NCBI GenBank assembly: GCA_024688885.1
Contig: JAILDV010000012.1
Span: 1 to 64,000 of the forward strand
Length of the DNA: 64,000 bases
Origin: Bacteroidaceae bacterium
Lineage (GTDB): Bacteria; Bacteroidota; Bacteroidia; Bacteroidales; Bacteroidaceae
Reading direction: 5' to 3'
Made by a program: the position numbers and the translations under genes. The notes beneath the pieces were generated by a model. That model searched no databases and was not told where the DNA came from. It saw only the letters and a program-made list of their open reading frames with translations. This document shows positions 27,020-35,484 of this stretch, in pieces; the stretch's first letter is position 1, and the number at the start of each line of letters is the position of its first letter.

Positions 27020-29038
27020 ATGTTTGCTGACATCACACTCCCTATACCATTCGACAGCTTCACATACCTCGTTCCTTCCGACATGGAAACACGGGTGATG
27101 CGAGGCTGTCGAGTTGTTGTGCCCCTTGGCAAGAACAAGATATATACGGGTGTGGTGCTCCAAACGCACAACAATGCTCCGCAAGGAGTGGAAATCAAAG
27201 CCATCATGGAGGTGCTTGACGACCACCCAGTGGTGAACGAGCAGCAATTCAAGTTCTGGCAGTGGATTGCCCATTATTACCTCTGTCCATTGGGGGACGT
27301 GATGAAGGCAGGACTTCCCGGAGCAATGAAGCCTACTGATGAAAGAGCTTTGAAAGAATCTACGCGCAAACGGAAAGGTAGTAAAGCAATCCAGCCGTCC
27401 TCTTCCATTAGACCGCTCAACCCGCTCAATCCCGCCCAGCAGAAAGCGATGGGCGAGATTGAAGCATCATTTCTTGACAAGAATGTCACCCTTCTGCATG
27501 GCGTCACCTCATCGGGCAAGACAGAGATTTACATCCACCTCATTGACAAGTGTTTACAGCAAGGAAAACAAGTGCTGTACCTCTTGCCGGAAATCGCCTT
27601 GACCACCCAAATCACAGAGCGTCTCCAATGCTTCTTTGGCGACAAGATGGGTGTGTATCATTCAAAATTCACCGATGCGCAGCGATTGGAAATCTATCAA
27701 CGCCAAGCGTCTGATCAGCCCTATCAACTCATTCTCGGTGTACGCTCCAGCATCTTCTTGCCCTTCCAGAATCTCGGACTCGTCATTGTGGATGAAGAGC
27801 ATGAGCAGAGTTACAAGCAACAAGAACCTGCTCCTCGCTATCACGCAAGAAATGCTGCCATCATGCTGGCACACATGTTCAAGGCGAAAACCTTGATGGG
27901 CACAGCCACCCCTTCTTTCGAAGTGTACCATTGGGCACACAAAAACCGCTACGGATACGTGCAACTCACGCAACGTTATCGTGACATGCAACTCCCTACC
28001 ATTGAGGTGGTTGACACCAAAGAGGCGAAACGCAAACGTCTGATGAAGGGACTCTTCTCTCCCCGTCTCATAGAGGTGATGCGGGCAGCCCTTGAACGGA
28101 AGGAACAAATCATCCTTTTCCAAAACCGACGAGGCTTCTCTTCCTTCATCGAGTGCAAGACTTGCGGATGGGTGCCACGATGCCCTCATTGCGATGTCAC
28201 TCTGACTTTGCACAAGAAAACGGGTATCCTCACTTGCCACTATTGCGGCTACACCACACGCATTCCCGAAAAATGCCCCGCCTGCGAAGAAAACAAATTC
28301 GTCGATATAGGTACAGGCACTGAAAAAGTGGAGGAGCAAATCACCCAACTATTTGAGGGTGCCACCACACTTCGAATGGACCTTGATACTGCTACGACTC
28401 GTACGCAATTTGAGCGCATCATCAGCGATTTCTCTGCGCACAAGGCTGACATCCTCATTGGCACTCAGATGGTCACTAAAGGACTTGATTTTGACCGTGT
28501 TTCGGTAGTGGGCATCCTTGATGCTGACACGATGCTCAACCTGCCCGACTTCCGCAGTTATGAACGTGCATTCCAGACGCTCAGCCAAGTGGCAGGACGT
28601 GCTGGACGCAACAACACTGCAGGACATGTCATTCTTCAAACACGCTCAGCCGACAGCGACATCATTCGCCAAATCACCCAAGCCGACTATTGGCAGATGT
28701 TTTACACACAAATGACTGAGCGTCAGATATTTCACTACCCACCGTTCCGTCGCCTCATCTACGTCTATCTGCGTCACAAGGACGACAAGCTGTTAGACCA
28801 TCTGGCTGACGAGATGGCAACACGTCTGCGTGCTGTTTTCGGAGAAAGGGTGCTCGGTCCTGACCGTCCTCCTGTAGCACGCATCCACTCGCTATATATC
28901 CGCAAGATGATGCTCAAGATTGAATCACACGCTAATACCGACAACGTACGGCAACATCTACTGGCGATCCAGCAGCAGATGCTCGCGATGCCTATCGCCA
29001 AAAACCTCAACATCTACTACGACGTGGACCCGCTTTAA
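27020..29038 (+). CDS. priA: Primosomal helicase PriA, apparently lacking the winged-helix domain
   Basis: 672 residues from ATG 27020. The N-terminal 3'-DNA-binding domain is present (about 1-104, ending GLPGAMKP). The DEAH helicase core starts near 141 with GVTSSGKTEIY (Walker A), VDEEHEQSYKQ (DEEH) and GTATPSFE. The zinc-binding insertion has its cysteine pairs (CKTCG, CPHCD, CHYCG, CPAC), and the C-terminal domain follows. PriA restarts stalled replication forks. Only about 37 low-complexity residues separate the first domain from the helicase, where the winged-helix domain normally sits, which accounts for the short length. Confidence 0.93.
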   Translation: MFADITLPIPFDSFTYLVPSDMETRVMRGCRVVVPLGKNKIYTGVVLQTHNNAPQGVEIKAIMEVLDDHPVVNEQQFKFWQWIAHYYLCPLGDVMKAGLPGAMKPTDERALKESTRKRKGSKAIQPSSSIRPLNPLNPAQQKAMGEIEASFLDKNVTLLHGVTSSGKTEIYIHLIDKCLQQGKQVLYLLPEIALTTQITERLQCFFGDKMGVYHSKFTDAQRLEIYQRQASDQPYQLILGVRSSIFLPFQNLGLVIVDEEHEQSYKQQEPAPRYHARNAAIMLAHMFKAKTLMGTATPSFEVYHWAHKNRYGYVQLTQRYRDMQLPTIEVVDTKEAKRKRLMKGLFSPRLIEVMRAALERKEQIILFQNRRGFSSFIECKTCGWVPRCPHCDVTLTLHKKTGILTCHYCGYTTRIPEKCPACEENKFVDIGTGTEKVEEQITQLFEGATTLRMDLDTATTRTQFERIISDFSAHKADILIGTQMVTKGLDFDRVSVVGILDADTMLNLPDFRSYERAFQTLSQVAGRAGRNNTAGHVILQTRSADSDIIRQITQADYWQMFYTQMTERQIFHYPPFRRLIYVYLRHKDDKLLDHLADEMATRLRAVFGERVLGPDRPPVARIHSLYIRKMMLKIESHANTDNVRQHLLAIQQQMLAMPIAKNLNIYYDVDPL

Positions 29039-29101
29039 TGCTAGCACTTCCCCGTTTTTGCACTCTTTTCGTTCTTTTGAGCATTAAAAATGCTTTAATT
29101 T

Positions 29102-29132
29102 ATTGTGGAAAGGAAAAAATGTCGTACCTTTG
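29102..29132 (+). promoter_or_regulatory. Promoter of the etfBA/acd operon
   Basis: ATTG at 29102-29105, 19-nt spacer, TACCTTTG at 29125-29132, about 84 bp upstream of etfB. Confidence 0.75.
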
Positions 29133-29215
29133 CATTTGCTAATATTTTGCCTTGTTTGAACAAGACTAACCAATAGCGGAAAAATCAATTCCAAAAACAA
29201 TCAATACATTAACTT

Positions 29216-30025
29216 ATGAGTTTGAAAATCATTGTACTCGCTAAGCAGGTGCCAGACACACGCAACGTCGGTCCTGATGCGATGACTCCAGAGGGTACAG
29301 TGAACCGTGCTGCATTGCCAGCCGTGTTCAACCCCGAGGACTTGAACGCCCTTGAACAGGCTCTGCGCCTGAAGGACGCTAACCCTGGTTCTACCATCAC
29401 CATGCTCACCATGGGTCTTCCCAAGGCTGCAGAGGTGCTGAAGGAAGGTATCTACCGTGGTGCAGATGAGGGCATCCTGATTTCTGACCGTCCTCTTGGC
29501 GGTGCTGACACCCTTGCCACTTCCTACACACTGGCTCAGGCTATCAAGAAGGTGGGCGACTACGACATTATTCTTTGCGGTCGTCAGGCCATCGATGGTG
29601 ACACTGCACAGGTAGGTCCACAGGTGGCTGAGAAGTTGGGTCTCACCCAGATCACTTACACCGAAGAGATTATCTCTCTCGACAAGGCTGCCAAGAAGAT
29701 TGTGGCTAAGCGTCACATCGACGGTGGTGTCGAAACGGTGGAAGGTCCTCTCCCCATCGTTGTGACTGTGAATGGAAGCGCTGCTCCTTGCCGTGTGCGC
29801 AACGTGAAGCGTGTATGGGCAAACAAGAACCGCGAGTTCACCACTTGGGGTGCTGCGGACATCGAGGCTGATCCAGCACAGATTGGTAAGGCAGGTTCTC
29901 CCACCAACGTGAAGGCGGTGAAGAGCATTGTCTTCAAAGCGAAAGAAAACAAGACACTCACATCTTCTGATGCAGATGTAGAGAGCCTGATTGTTGAACT
30001 CATGGAAAGCAACACCATCGGATAA
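29216..30025 (+). CDS. etfB: Electron transfer flavoprotein, beta subunit
   Basis: 269 residues. The start (MSLKIIVLAKQVPDTR) and the middle CGRQAIDGDTAQVGPQVAEK are typical of EtfB, which binds AMP or FAD in the adenine-nucleotide fold. With EtfA it accepts electrons from acyl-CoA dehydrogenases. It is 2 bp upstream of etfA and in one operon with the dehydrogenase gene. I cannot tell from the sequence by eye whether this pair is of the electron-bifurcating type. Confidence 0.93.
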   Translation: MSLKIIVLAKQVPDTRNVGPDAMTPEGTVNRAALPAVFNPEDLNALEQALRLKDANPGSTITMLTMGLPKAAEVLKEGIYRGADEGILISDRPLGGADTLATSYTLAQAIKKVGDYDIILCGRQAIDGDTAQVGPQVAEKLGLTQITYTEEIISLDKAAKKIVAKRHIDGGVETVEGPLPIVVTVNGSAAPCRVRNVKRVWANKNREFTTWGAADIEADPAQIGKAGSPTNVKAVKSIVFKAKENKTLTSSDADVESLIVELMESNTIG

Positions 30026-30027
30026 AT

Positions 30028-31068
30028 ATGAACAACGTATTTGTATATTGTGAACTTGAAGGCAACAAGGTTGCTGACGTAAGTTTGGAGCTTTGCACCA
30101 AAGGTCGCAAACTCGCCAACCAGCTTGGTGTACAGTTGGAGGCTATCCTCGTAGGCTACAACCTCGATGGCGTTGAAAAACAAGTGATTCCTTACGGTGT
30201 TGACCGTGTACACATCTTTGATGCTGAAGGTCTTTTCCCATACACATCTCTTCCACACACTTCTGCAGTGGTGAACCTCTTCAAGGAAGAGAAGCCACAG
30301 ATTTGCCTTTTGGGTGCTACCGTCATCGGTCGTGACCTTGGCCCTCGTGTGTCTTCTGCACTCCATTCAGGTCTGACAGCTGACTGCACACAGTTGGAGA
30401 TTGGCTCATTCGACATGAAGGTGAAGGATGCTGAGGGCAATATGGTCGACAAGCATTACGAAGACCAGCTCTATCAGATTCGTCCAGCTTTCGGCGGTTC
30501 CATCATCGCCACCATCGTCAATCCAGAGCATCGCCCACAGATGGCAACCGTTCGTGACGGTGTGATGAAGAAGGAAATCCTCGACGAGAACTACAAGGCA
30601 GAAGTGGTGAAGCACGACGTGGCCAAGTACATCCCCACCACCGACTATGTAGTGAAGGTGCTCGACCGTCATGTGGAGAAAGCAAAGCACAACCTCAAGG
30701 GTGCTCCCATCATCGTGGCAGGTGGTTACGGTGTAGGTGGTCCTGAAGGATTCAACCTCCTGTTCGAACTCGCTAAGGAGCTTCACGCAGAAGTGGGTGC
30801 CAGCCGTGCTGCTGTTGATGCAGGTTGGATTGACCACGACCGTCAGATTGGTCAGACAGGTACCACTGTACGTCCTAAGGTGTATATCGCCTGCGGTATC
30901 TCTGGCGCTATCCAGCACGTGGCAGGCATGAAGGACTCAGGTATCATCATCTCCATCAACAACGACCCACAGGCTCCTATCAACCAGATTGCCGACTACA
31001 TTATCAACGGAACCATCGAAGAGGTTGTTCCAAAGTTGATTAAGTATTATAAGAAGAACTCCAAATAA
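30028..31068 (+). CDS. etfA: Electron transfer flavoprotein, alpha subunit
   Basis: 346 residues. The C-terminal FAD-binding domain is clear: GGYGVGGPEGFNLLFELAKE, GASRAAVDAGWIDHDRQIGQ, then GQTGTTVRPKVYIACGISGA and the terminal NNDPQAPINQIADY. The partner of EtfB; the dimer carries FAD and moves electrons between acyl-CoA dehydrogenase and a downstream acceptor in the cytoplasm. One base separates its stop from the start of a 57-residue membrane protein gene. Confidence 0.95.
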   Translation: MNNVFVYCELEGNKVADVSLELCTKGRKLANQLGVQLEAILVGYNLDGVEKQVIPYGVDRVHIFDAEGLFPYTSLPHTSAVVNLFKEEKPQICLLGATVIGRDLGPRVSSALHSGLTADCTQLEIGSFDMKVKDAEGNMVDKHYEDQLYQIRPAFGGSIIATIVNPEHRPQMATVRDGVMKKEILDENYKAEVVKHDVAKYIPTTDYVVKVLDRHVEKAKHNLKGAPIIVAGGYGVGGPEGFNLLFELAKELHAEVGASRAAVDAGWIDHDRQIGQTGTTVRPKVYIACGISGAIQHVAGMKDSGIIISINNDPQAPINQIADYIINGTIEEVVPKLIKYYKKNSK

Positions 31069-31069
31069 T

Positions 31070-31243
31070 ATGAAGAAAAAAGTCTTGGTTTTAATTCTCT
31101 ATGCTGCATTTGTTATATTTTTAATGTACCGTTCACTCCAGACAGACCATGCGTTGTGGCATAGATTATTAAGTGAAGTTTTTGCAATATTTTTTGCTAT
31201 ACGCTTCTACGATACCTGTAAAGACTTTAAGAATAAAAAATAG
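31070..31243 (+). CDS. Small two-segment membrane protein within the etf operon
   Basis: 57 residues, ATG at 31070, TAG at 31241. The sequence begins MKKKVLVLILYAAFVIFLMY (membrane segment), then a short polar loop with DHALWHRLL and a second hydrophobic stretch VFAIFFAIRFY, ending in a Lys-rich tail (CKDFKNKK). It sits 1 bp after etfA and 4 bp before the acyl-CoA dehydrogenase ATG, so translational coupling is likely. I do not recognise a family. It could anchor or regulate the Etf-dehydrogenase complex at the membrane; that is inference from position alone. Confidence 0.7.
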   Translation: MKKKVLVLILYAAFVIFLMYRSLQTDHALWHRLLSEVFAIFFAIRFYDTCKDFKNKK

Positions 31244-31247
31244 AATT

Positions 31248-32957
31248 ATGGCTAATTCCTATACAGATGTTCCTGAGATTAAATTCCACATGGAACACCC
31301 TTTGATGAAACGCATCGTTGAGTTGAAGGAGAGAAACTATGCTGACTACGGTCAGTACGACTATGCACCCAAGGACTACGAGGATGCACAGGAGAACTAT
31401 GACAGCCTGCTCGAAATCACAGGCGACATCAACGCCAACATCATCGGCCCCAATTCTGAGGATGTCGATGCTGAAGGCCCTCACTGCGAGAACGGCCGTG
31501 TGCGCTATGCCTCTAAGACCTACGAGAACCTCGACGCCACCATCAAGGCTGGTCTCTGCGGCATGACCATGCCACGTCGTTACGGCGGTCTCAATCTGCC
31601 CAACGTAGTGTACACAGCAGCCAACGAAATCATCGCTGAAGGTGATGCAGGTTTCGAGAACATCTGGTCACTTCAGGACTGCATCGAGACCCTCTATGAG
31701 TTTGGCGACGAAGACCAGCGCAAGCGTTACATACCACGTGTTTGTGCAGGCGAAACCATGTCCATGGACTTGACCGAGCCAGATGCTGGTTCCGACCTCC
31801 AGTCTGTGATGCTCAAAGCCACCTTTGACGAGAAGGAGAACTGCTGGCGACTCAACGGTGTGAAGCGTTTCATTACCAATGGTGACGCCGACATCCACCT
31901 CGTGCTGGCTCGTTCAGTGGAAGGCACTCGCGACGGTCGTGGTCTTTCCATGTTCATCTACGACAAGCGCAACGGGGGTGTGAATGTACGTCGTATCGAG
32001 AACAAGCTCGGTATCCACGGCAGCCCCACTTGCGAACTTGTTTACAAGAACGCCAAGGCAGAACTCTGCGGCTCTGAGAAACTCGGCCTTATCAAGTATG
32101 TGATGGGCCTCATGAACGGTGCCCGTCTCGGCATCGCCTCTCAGTCAGTCGGTGCAGAGCAGGCAGCATACGAAGAGGCCATCAACTACGCTCGCGACCG
32201 CAAGCAGTTCGGCAAGGAAATCATCCACTTCCCAGCCGTTTACGACATGATTGCCCGCATCAAGGCTAAGCTCGATGCAGGTCGTTCACTCCTCTACATG
32301 ACTGCTCGTTACGTAGATATCTACAAGTGCCTCGACGATATCAGCAAGGAGCGCAAGCTCACGCCAGAAGAGCGCGACGAGTTCAAGAAGTACAGCAAGC
32401 TCGCTGACGCCTTCACGCCACTCGCCAAGGGTATGAACTCCGAGTTCGCCAACGAATCTGCTTATGACTCTATCCAGGTGCACGGCGGTTCAGGCTTCAT
32501 GCTTGAGTACAAGTGCCAGCGCGTCTATCGCGATGCTCGCATCATGTCCATCTACGAGGGCACCACACAGCTCCAGACCGTTGCAGCCATCCGCTACATC
32601 ACTTCTGGTTTCTATGCAGGTGTCATCAAGGACTTCGAAGCAGAACCCGTTGCTGCCGAGTACGCAACCTACGCAGAGCGCATCAAGGCAATGAACGAGA
32701 AGTTGACCGCAGCCATCGAGGCAGCAAAGGCTCCAGGCAATCAGGACTTCCTCGACCTCTGCGCCCGCAAGCTCTACGAGATGACTGCCTACGTCATCAT
32801 GTCGCACCTCCTTCTTCAGGACACTCAGCGTGCTCCCGAACTCTTCGGCAAGTCCCTCGTGGTCTTCATGAACTACGCCGAGAGCGAAGTGGCCAAGCAC
32901 AGCAACTACATCAACGCCCTCGACGTTGACCAGTTGGCAAGCTACGTACAAGAATAA
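31248..32957 (+). CDS. Acyl-CoA dehydrogenase family protein
   Basis: 569 residues from ATG 31248; the frame is open upstream to 31173, but that part overlaps the small membrane-protein gene and is rejected. Acyl-CoA dehydrogenase signatures: TEPDAGSDLQSVMLKA (FAD/substrate region), NGVKRFITNGDADIHLVLAR, YARDRKQFGKEIIHFPAVYD, and IQVHGGSGFMLEYKCQRVYR followed by YEGTTQLQ. The long C-terminal extension (about 440-569) matches the roughly 570-600-residue type found beside etfBA in Bacteroidota. It oxidises an acyl-CoA to the enoyl-CoA, or works in reverse, with EtfBA as partner; substrate unknown. A terminator follows. Confidence 0.92.
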   Translation: MANSYTDVPEIKFHMEHPLMKRIVELKERNYADYGQYDYAPKDYEDAQENYDSLLEITGDINANIIGPNSEDVDAEGPHCENGRVRYASKTYENLDATIKAGLCGMTMPRRYGGLNLPNVVYTAANEIIAEGDAGFENIWSLQDCIETLYEFGDEDQRKRYIPRVCAGETMSMDLTEPDAGSDLQSVMLKATFDEKENCWRLNGVKRFITNGDADIHLVLARSVEGTRDGRGLSMFIYDKRNGGVNVRRIENKLGIHGSPTCELVYKNAKAELCGSEKLGLIKYVMGLMNGARLGIASQSVGAEQAAYEEAINYARDRKQFGKEIIHFPAVYDMIARIKAKLDAGRSLLYMTARYVDIYKCLDDISKERKLTPEERDEFKKYSKLADAFTPLAKGMNSEFANESAYDSIQVHGGSGFMLEYKCQRVYRDARIMSIYEGTTQLQTVAAIRYITSGFYAGVIKDFEAEPVAAEYATYAERIKAMNEKLTAAIEAAKAPGNQDFLDLCARKLYEMTAYVIMSHLLLQDTQRAPELFGKSLVVFMNYAESEVAKHSNYINALDVDQLASYVQE

Positions 32958-32979
32958 GACACACACATATTTTATAATA

Positions 32980-33015
32980 AAAGGGCTGGCTCCGACGAGG
33001 AAGTCAGCCCTTTTT
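32980..33015 (+). terminator. Intrinsic terminator after acyl-CoA dehydrogenase
   Basis: AAAGGGCTGGCT pairs with AGTCAGCCCTTT (one mismatch) around CCGACGAGGA, followed by a T run. Confidence 0.85.
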
Positions 33016-33086
33016 ATACTCTTTTGAGAATTTTATCCAATAAAGATAATCCTTTCAGGATAATTATTTGGTTGGGGCAAAAAGAC

Positions 33087-33142
33087 AAAACACACTTTTT
33101 CACAAACTTGTGATTCACAAAGTTGTGAAAAAATGTGTTTTT
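33087..33142. repeat. Long hairpin with nested TTCACAA repeats
   Basis: AAAACACACTTTTTCACAA pairs almost completely with TTGTGAAAAAATGTGTTTT; the loop itself contains CACAAACTTGTGATTCACAA. Poly-A and poly-T ends allow termination in both directions, which suits the convergent genes on either side. Confidence 0.6.
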
Positions 33143-33197
33143 TCTCTGTTACAGACTGAAAACCACTCTGTTCTTGGCAAATAAATCTTTTGTATGT

Positions 33198-33332
33198 TCA
33201 GTCAAAGGTGAGGTGTGGAAGGTTATTGACGATGTCCACTGTTTGCGTGCTGACATTGATGACAGCACGGGTAATGTAATAGTTCTGATGGAAGGCACAT
33301 CCTCCCAGGAAATGCATTCGTTTCATCATCAT
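33198..33332 (-). CDS. Possible 44-residue small protein downstream of the sulfatase-fold gene
   Basis: Open frame ATG 33332 to TGA 33198, preceded by GGAGGAGA about 20 nt upstream. The product runs MMMKRMHFLGGCAFHQNYYI and ends LPHLTFD. The start is 42 nt after the stop of the phosphoethanolamine-transferase-like gene, so it could be translated from the same message. An opposing frame (33135-33473) is also open, so coding on either strand is uncertain. No family recognised. Confidence 0.25.
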   Translation of the reverse strand: MMMKRMHFLGGCAFHQNYYITRAVINVSTQTVDIVNNLPHLTFD

Positions 33333-33374
33333 ATACCATTAATTTCTGTCTCCTCCAGAATAGCTAAAAAACGT

Positions 33375-35003
33375 TTACTGAAATATAGAATATTTCTCCA
33401 CGTCATTATTGTTCACAAACCGATAACCAGCGACATCCATAACGGCATAAATGAATTTGTCAGTACAGAATAGTTTGTTCATGGCAGACTTCATCTTCTC
33501 TATTTTGTCAGGATGGAGTTCTTGGAAAACAGGGGAAACATAGATCATGAATGGTATTTTCTTGCCTTGTGCTTGCGATTCCTCCGTTGCTTTTGCATGT
33601 CCAAAATAGTTGGGGTCGGTATCAAAAAGGTCTAATCCATGATCGGAGAAGTAGAATACAACAGCATCTTGCTCCTTGTATCTGTCCATGATGGAGTTGA
33701 CGACGAAATCGTTGTAAAGGGTAGCATTGTCGTAGGCTGCCAAAATTTTTCTTTGATGTTCAGGACACTCCTCATAGTCTTTTCCGTTGAACTGCTCGTA
33801 ATCATGCGGATAGCGCTCTTCAAACTTCTCGTGCTGTCCCATAAAATGATAGAAAACGACGTTCTTTCCTCGAGTCTTGGCAGATTCTTTTCCTATCAGT
33901 CCTCCGTCACACCTATCGGATTTCTTTTCATTCTCTAAGAAAAATTTCTCATCGCACAACTGAGCATGTCCACTGGGGAGATTGTCAAACATACCTTTTT
34001 CAGATTGGTTGGAAATCCATGCTGTATAATACCCGGCAATTTTCATCACTTCAATGATATTGGTATGTTCATACCACGGAAATCCATCTTCTTTGCCTAT
34101 TTGATATGTGTTCAACAAATACTTGAAAGCCGCGGTAGTGTGAGAGCAAGGACTCGTTACCTGCTTATAGACGAGCAGATTCCCGTCTTCCACTTGCTTT
34201 TTCAAAAGCGGATTCGTATTTCTTTTATATCCATACAAGGAACTATGGTTCGGTGAAAATGATTCACCCAATATAATGATAATCCGTGAAGGGTGAATGC
34301 TATCACACTCTTCAATTTGAGGGTGAGTTGGGTGATTCTTCAAATCCACAACTTCTTCAAAGTTAAAAGTCCAACGCTCTTTGTCCACAAATTCTTCTTG
34401 GATGATGCCGGAGTTACGCCATATGGCACAGATAGAAATCAACAACATTCCACCTGCAACTATCCATAATTTTCCCCAACTCACCTTTTGTATTTTGGAA
34501 AGTAGAATAGCAATGACGATACTGAGAACAATGATAGAAAAGAACAAGGCAACTTGTTTCCCGGAGATGAATGTATCAAAGTATTCTTTCGCCTCATCTG
34601 GATTAGTGGCTGCCACGATTTGAATGAAATCATTAGAAAGTAGACATCCATATACATGATAGCAATAGAGATTCAATATGGTGAAGAATGTTGTCAGAAT
34701 GAATACTATAGGCTTCGACACCCTTGCAATTTTCTGAAATAGATTGAGCATCACCACAAAGATATATGCGATGATATAATACATCATGGCGAGATAGACT
34801 GCATAAGTAGGATGTCCCAATTGTGAATAGCAATTGGGGAGGGCAATGAGCACCCATAACAATAAGAAATAGAACCAATCCTGTTTGAAAGGAAATAGAA
34901 GTTTTTCTTTGAGAAGTGCCAATATGGCACATACATTAAGGCGTTTCGTGCCAGAACACCTTGACATAGGGGAACAATCCTCTCTTTTTAGATTCTCATG
35001 CAT
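33375..35003 (-). CDS. Phosphoethanolamine transferase-like sulfatase-fold membrane enzyme
   Basis: 542 residues. Five N-terminal membrane segments (about 30-195) are followed by a periplasmic alkaline-phosphatase/sulfatase-fold domain. GESFSPNHSSLYGYKRNTNP is the first metal-binding region, SPCSHTTAAFKYLL holds the putative threonine nucleophile, VVFYHFMGQHEKFEERYP and YFSDHGLDLFD supply further metal ligands. The family (EptA/CptA-type) transfers phosphoethanolamine to lipid A, core sugars or other surface glycans; I cannot name the acceptor. The gene has its own promoter and an unusually structured leader of about 290 nt. Confidence 0.85.
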   Translation of the reverse strand: MHENLKREDCSPMSRCSGTKRLNVCAILALLKEKLLFPFKQDWFYFLLLWVLIALPNCYSQLGHPTYAVYLAMMYYIIAYIFVVMLNLFQKIARVSKPIVFILTTFFTILNLYCYHVYGCLLSNDFIQIVAATNPDEAKEYFDTFISGKQVALFFSIIVLSIVIAILLSKIQKVSWGKLWIVAGGMLLISICAIWRNSGIIQEEFVDKERWTFNFEEVVDLKNHPTHPQIEECDSIHPSRIIIILGESFSPNHSSLYGYKRNTNPLLKKQVEDGNLLVYKQVTSPCSHTTAAFKYLLNTYQIGKEDGFPWYEHTNIIEVMKIAGYYTAWISNQSEKGMFDNLPSGHAQLCDEKFFLENEKKSDRCDGGLIGKESAKTRGKNVVFYHFMGQHEKFEERYPHDYEQFNGKDYEECPEHQRKILAAYDNATLYNDFVVNSIMDRYKEQDAVVFYFSDHGLDLFDTDPNYFGHAKATEESQAQGKKIPFMIYVSPVFQELHPDKIEKMKSAMNKLFCTDKFIYAVMDVAGYRFVNNNDVEKYSIFQ

Positions 35004-35005
35004 AG

Positions 35006-35199
35006 TTGGTCGGACGCTTTTGAAATCTAATTATTCATATGGTTGGGCATAAAGAAAGCGTACCGCTTTCCGTGTTTCATTCCTGTGTTCAGGTAGCGTC
35101 CGACCAAAGAGTTAACCTTTTCCATGAAATGAAAGGAAAGGGTACGCTCAAACATGAGCGTATCCTGTTCCTCCGGTTCATGGAAATGTCTGGTCGGAC
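35006..35199 (-). ncRNA. Structured 5' leader with alternative stems (riboswitch-like candidate)
   Basis: In transcript order (minus strand): segment A GTCCGACCA (35199-35191), segment B TTGGTCGGACGC (35107-35096), segment C GCGTCCGACCAA (35017-35006). B can pair with A (9 bp) or C (12 bp) but not both. C ends 2 nt before the start codon at 35003, so B:C would block initiation. Between A and B lie two nested stems (TTTCCATGAA/TTCATGGAAA and GGATACGCTCA/TGAGCGTACCC); between B and C lie CCTG-AACA-CAGG and the palindrome AAAGCGGTACGCTTT. Function inferred. Confidence 0.45.
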
Positions 35200-35298
35200 T
35201 TTATTTTGAACACAGAACCTTCAGAATTGAATACGTTGATTCAATATACCCACAATGTCTGCGCACGGACGGCATAGGGTGCCGAACGCTTGCAAGGG

Positions 35299-35329
35299 CA
35301 AAAGTACGGAAAAAAAAAGAAAAGCCAAA
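35299..35329 (-). promoter_or_regulatory. Promoter of the phosphoethanolamine-transferase-like gene
   Basis: On the minus strand TTTG (35329-35326), 19-nt spacer, TACTTTTG (35306-35299). It predicts a leader of about 290 nt before the start codon at 35003. Confidence 0.65.
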
Positions 35330-35451
35330 AAGGTTGGGAGGAGTTTTTGTAAAAAAAGTGGATTTATGAGGATAGATGAGGCCTGTTTTGATACGGAGGG
35401 AAAGAAAAAAGGGAAAAGAGTGAAGAGGAAGTGACGTTTCCCCTCTTTCTG

Positions 35452-35483
35452 TTTGCGAATGTCCTGCCGAATGCTTACCTTTG
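35452..35483 (+). promoter_or_regulatory. Promoter of the HU-related gene
   Basis: TTTG at 35452-35455, 20-nt spacer, TACCTTTG at 35476-35483. Transcription should begin at or just inside the long hairpin that follows. Confidence 0.7.
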
Positions 35484-35484
35484 T

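Noticed and set aside
31173-31247. 25-codon N-terminal extension of the acyl-CoA dehydrogenase
   Set aside because: It overlaps the small membrane-protein gene in another frame; ATG 31248 follows that gene's stop by 4 bp.
33135-33473. 112-codon plus-strand frame after the acyl-CoA dehydrogenase
   Set aside because: It starts inside a terminator-like hairpin, overlaps the end of the minus-strand enzyme gene, and has no promoter or recognisable family. Only a weak opposing small frame is kept.
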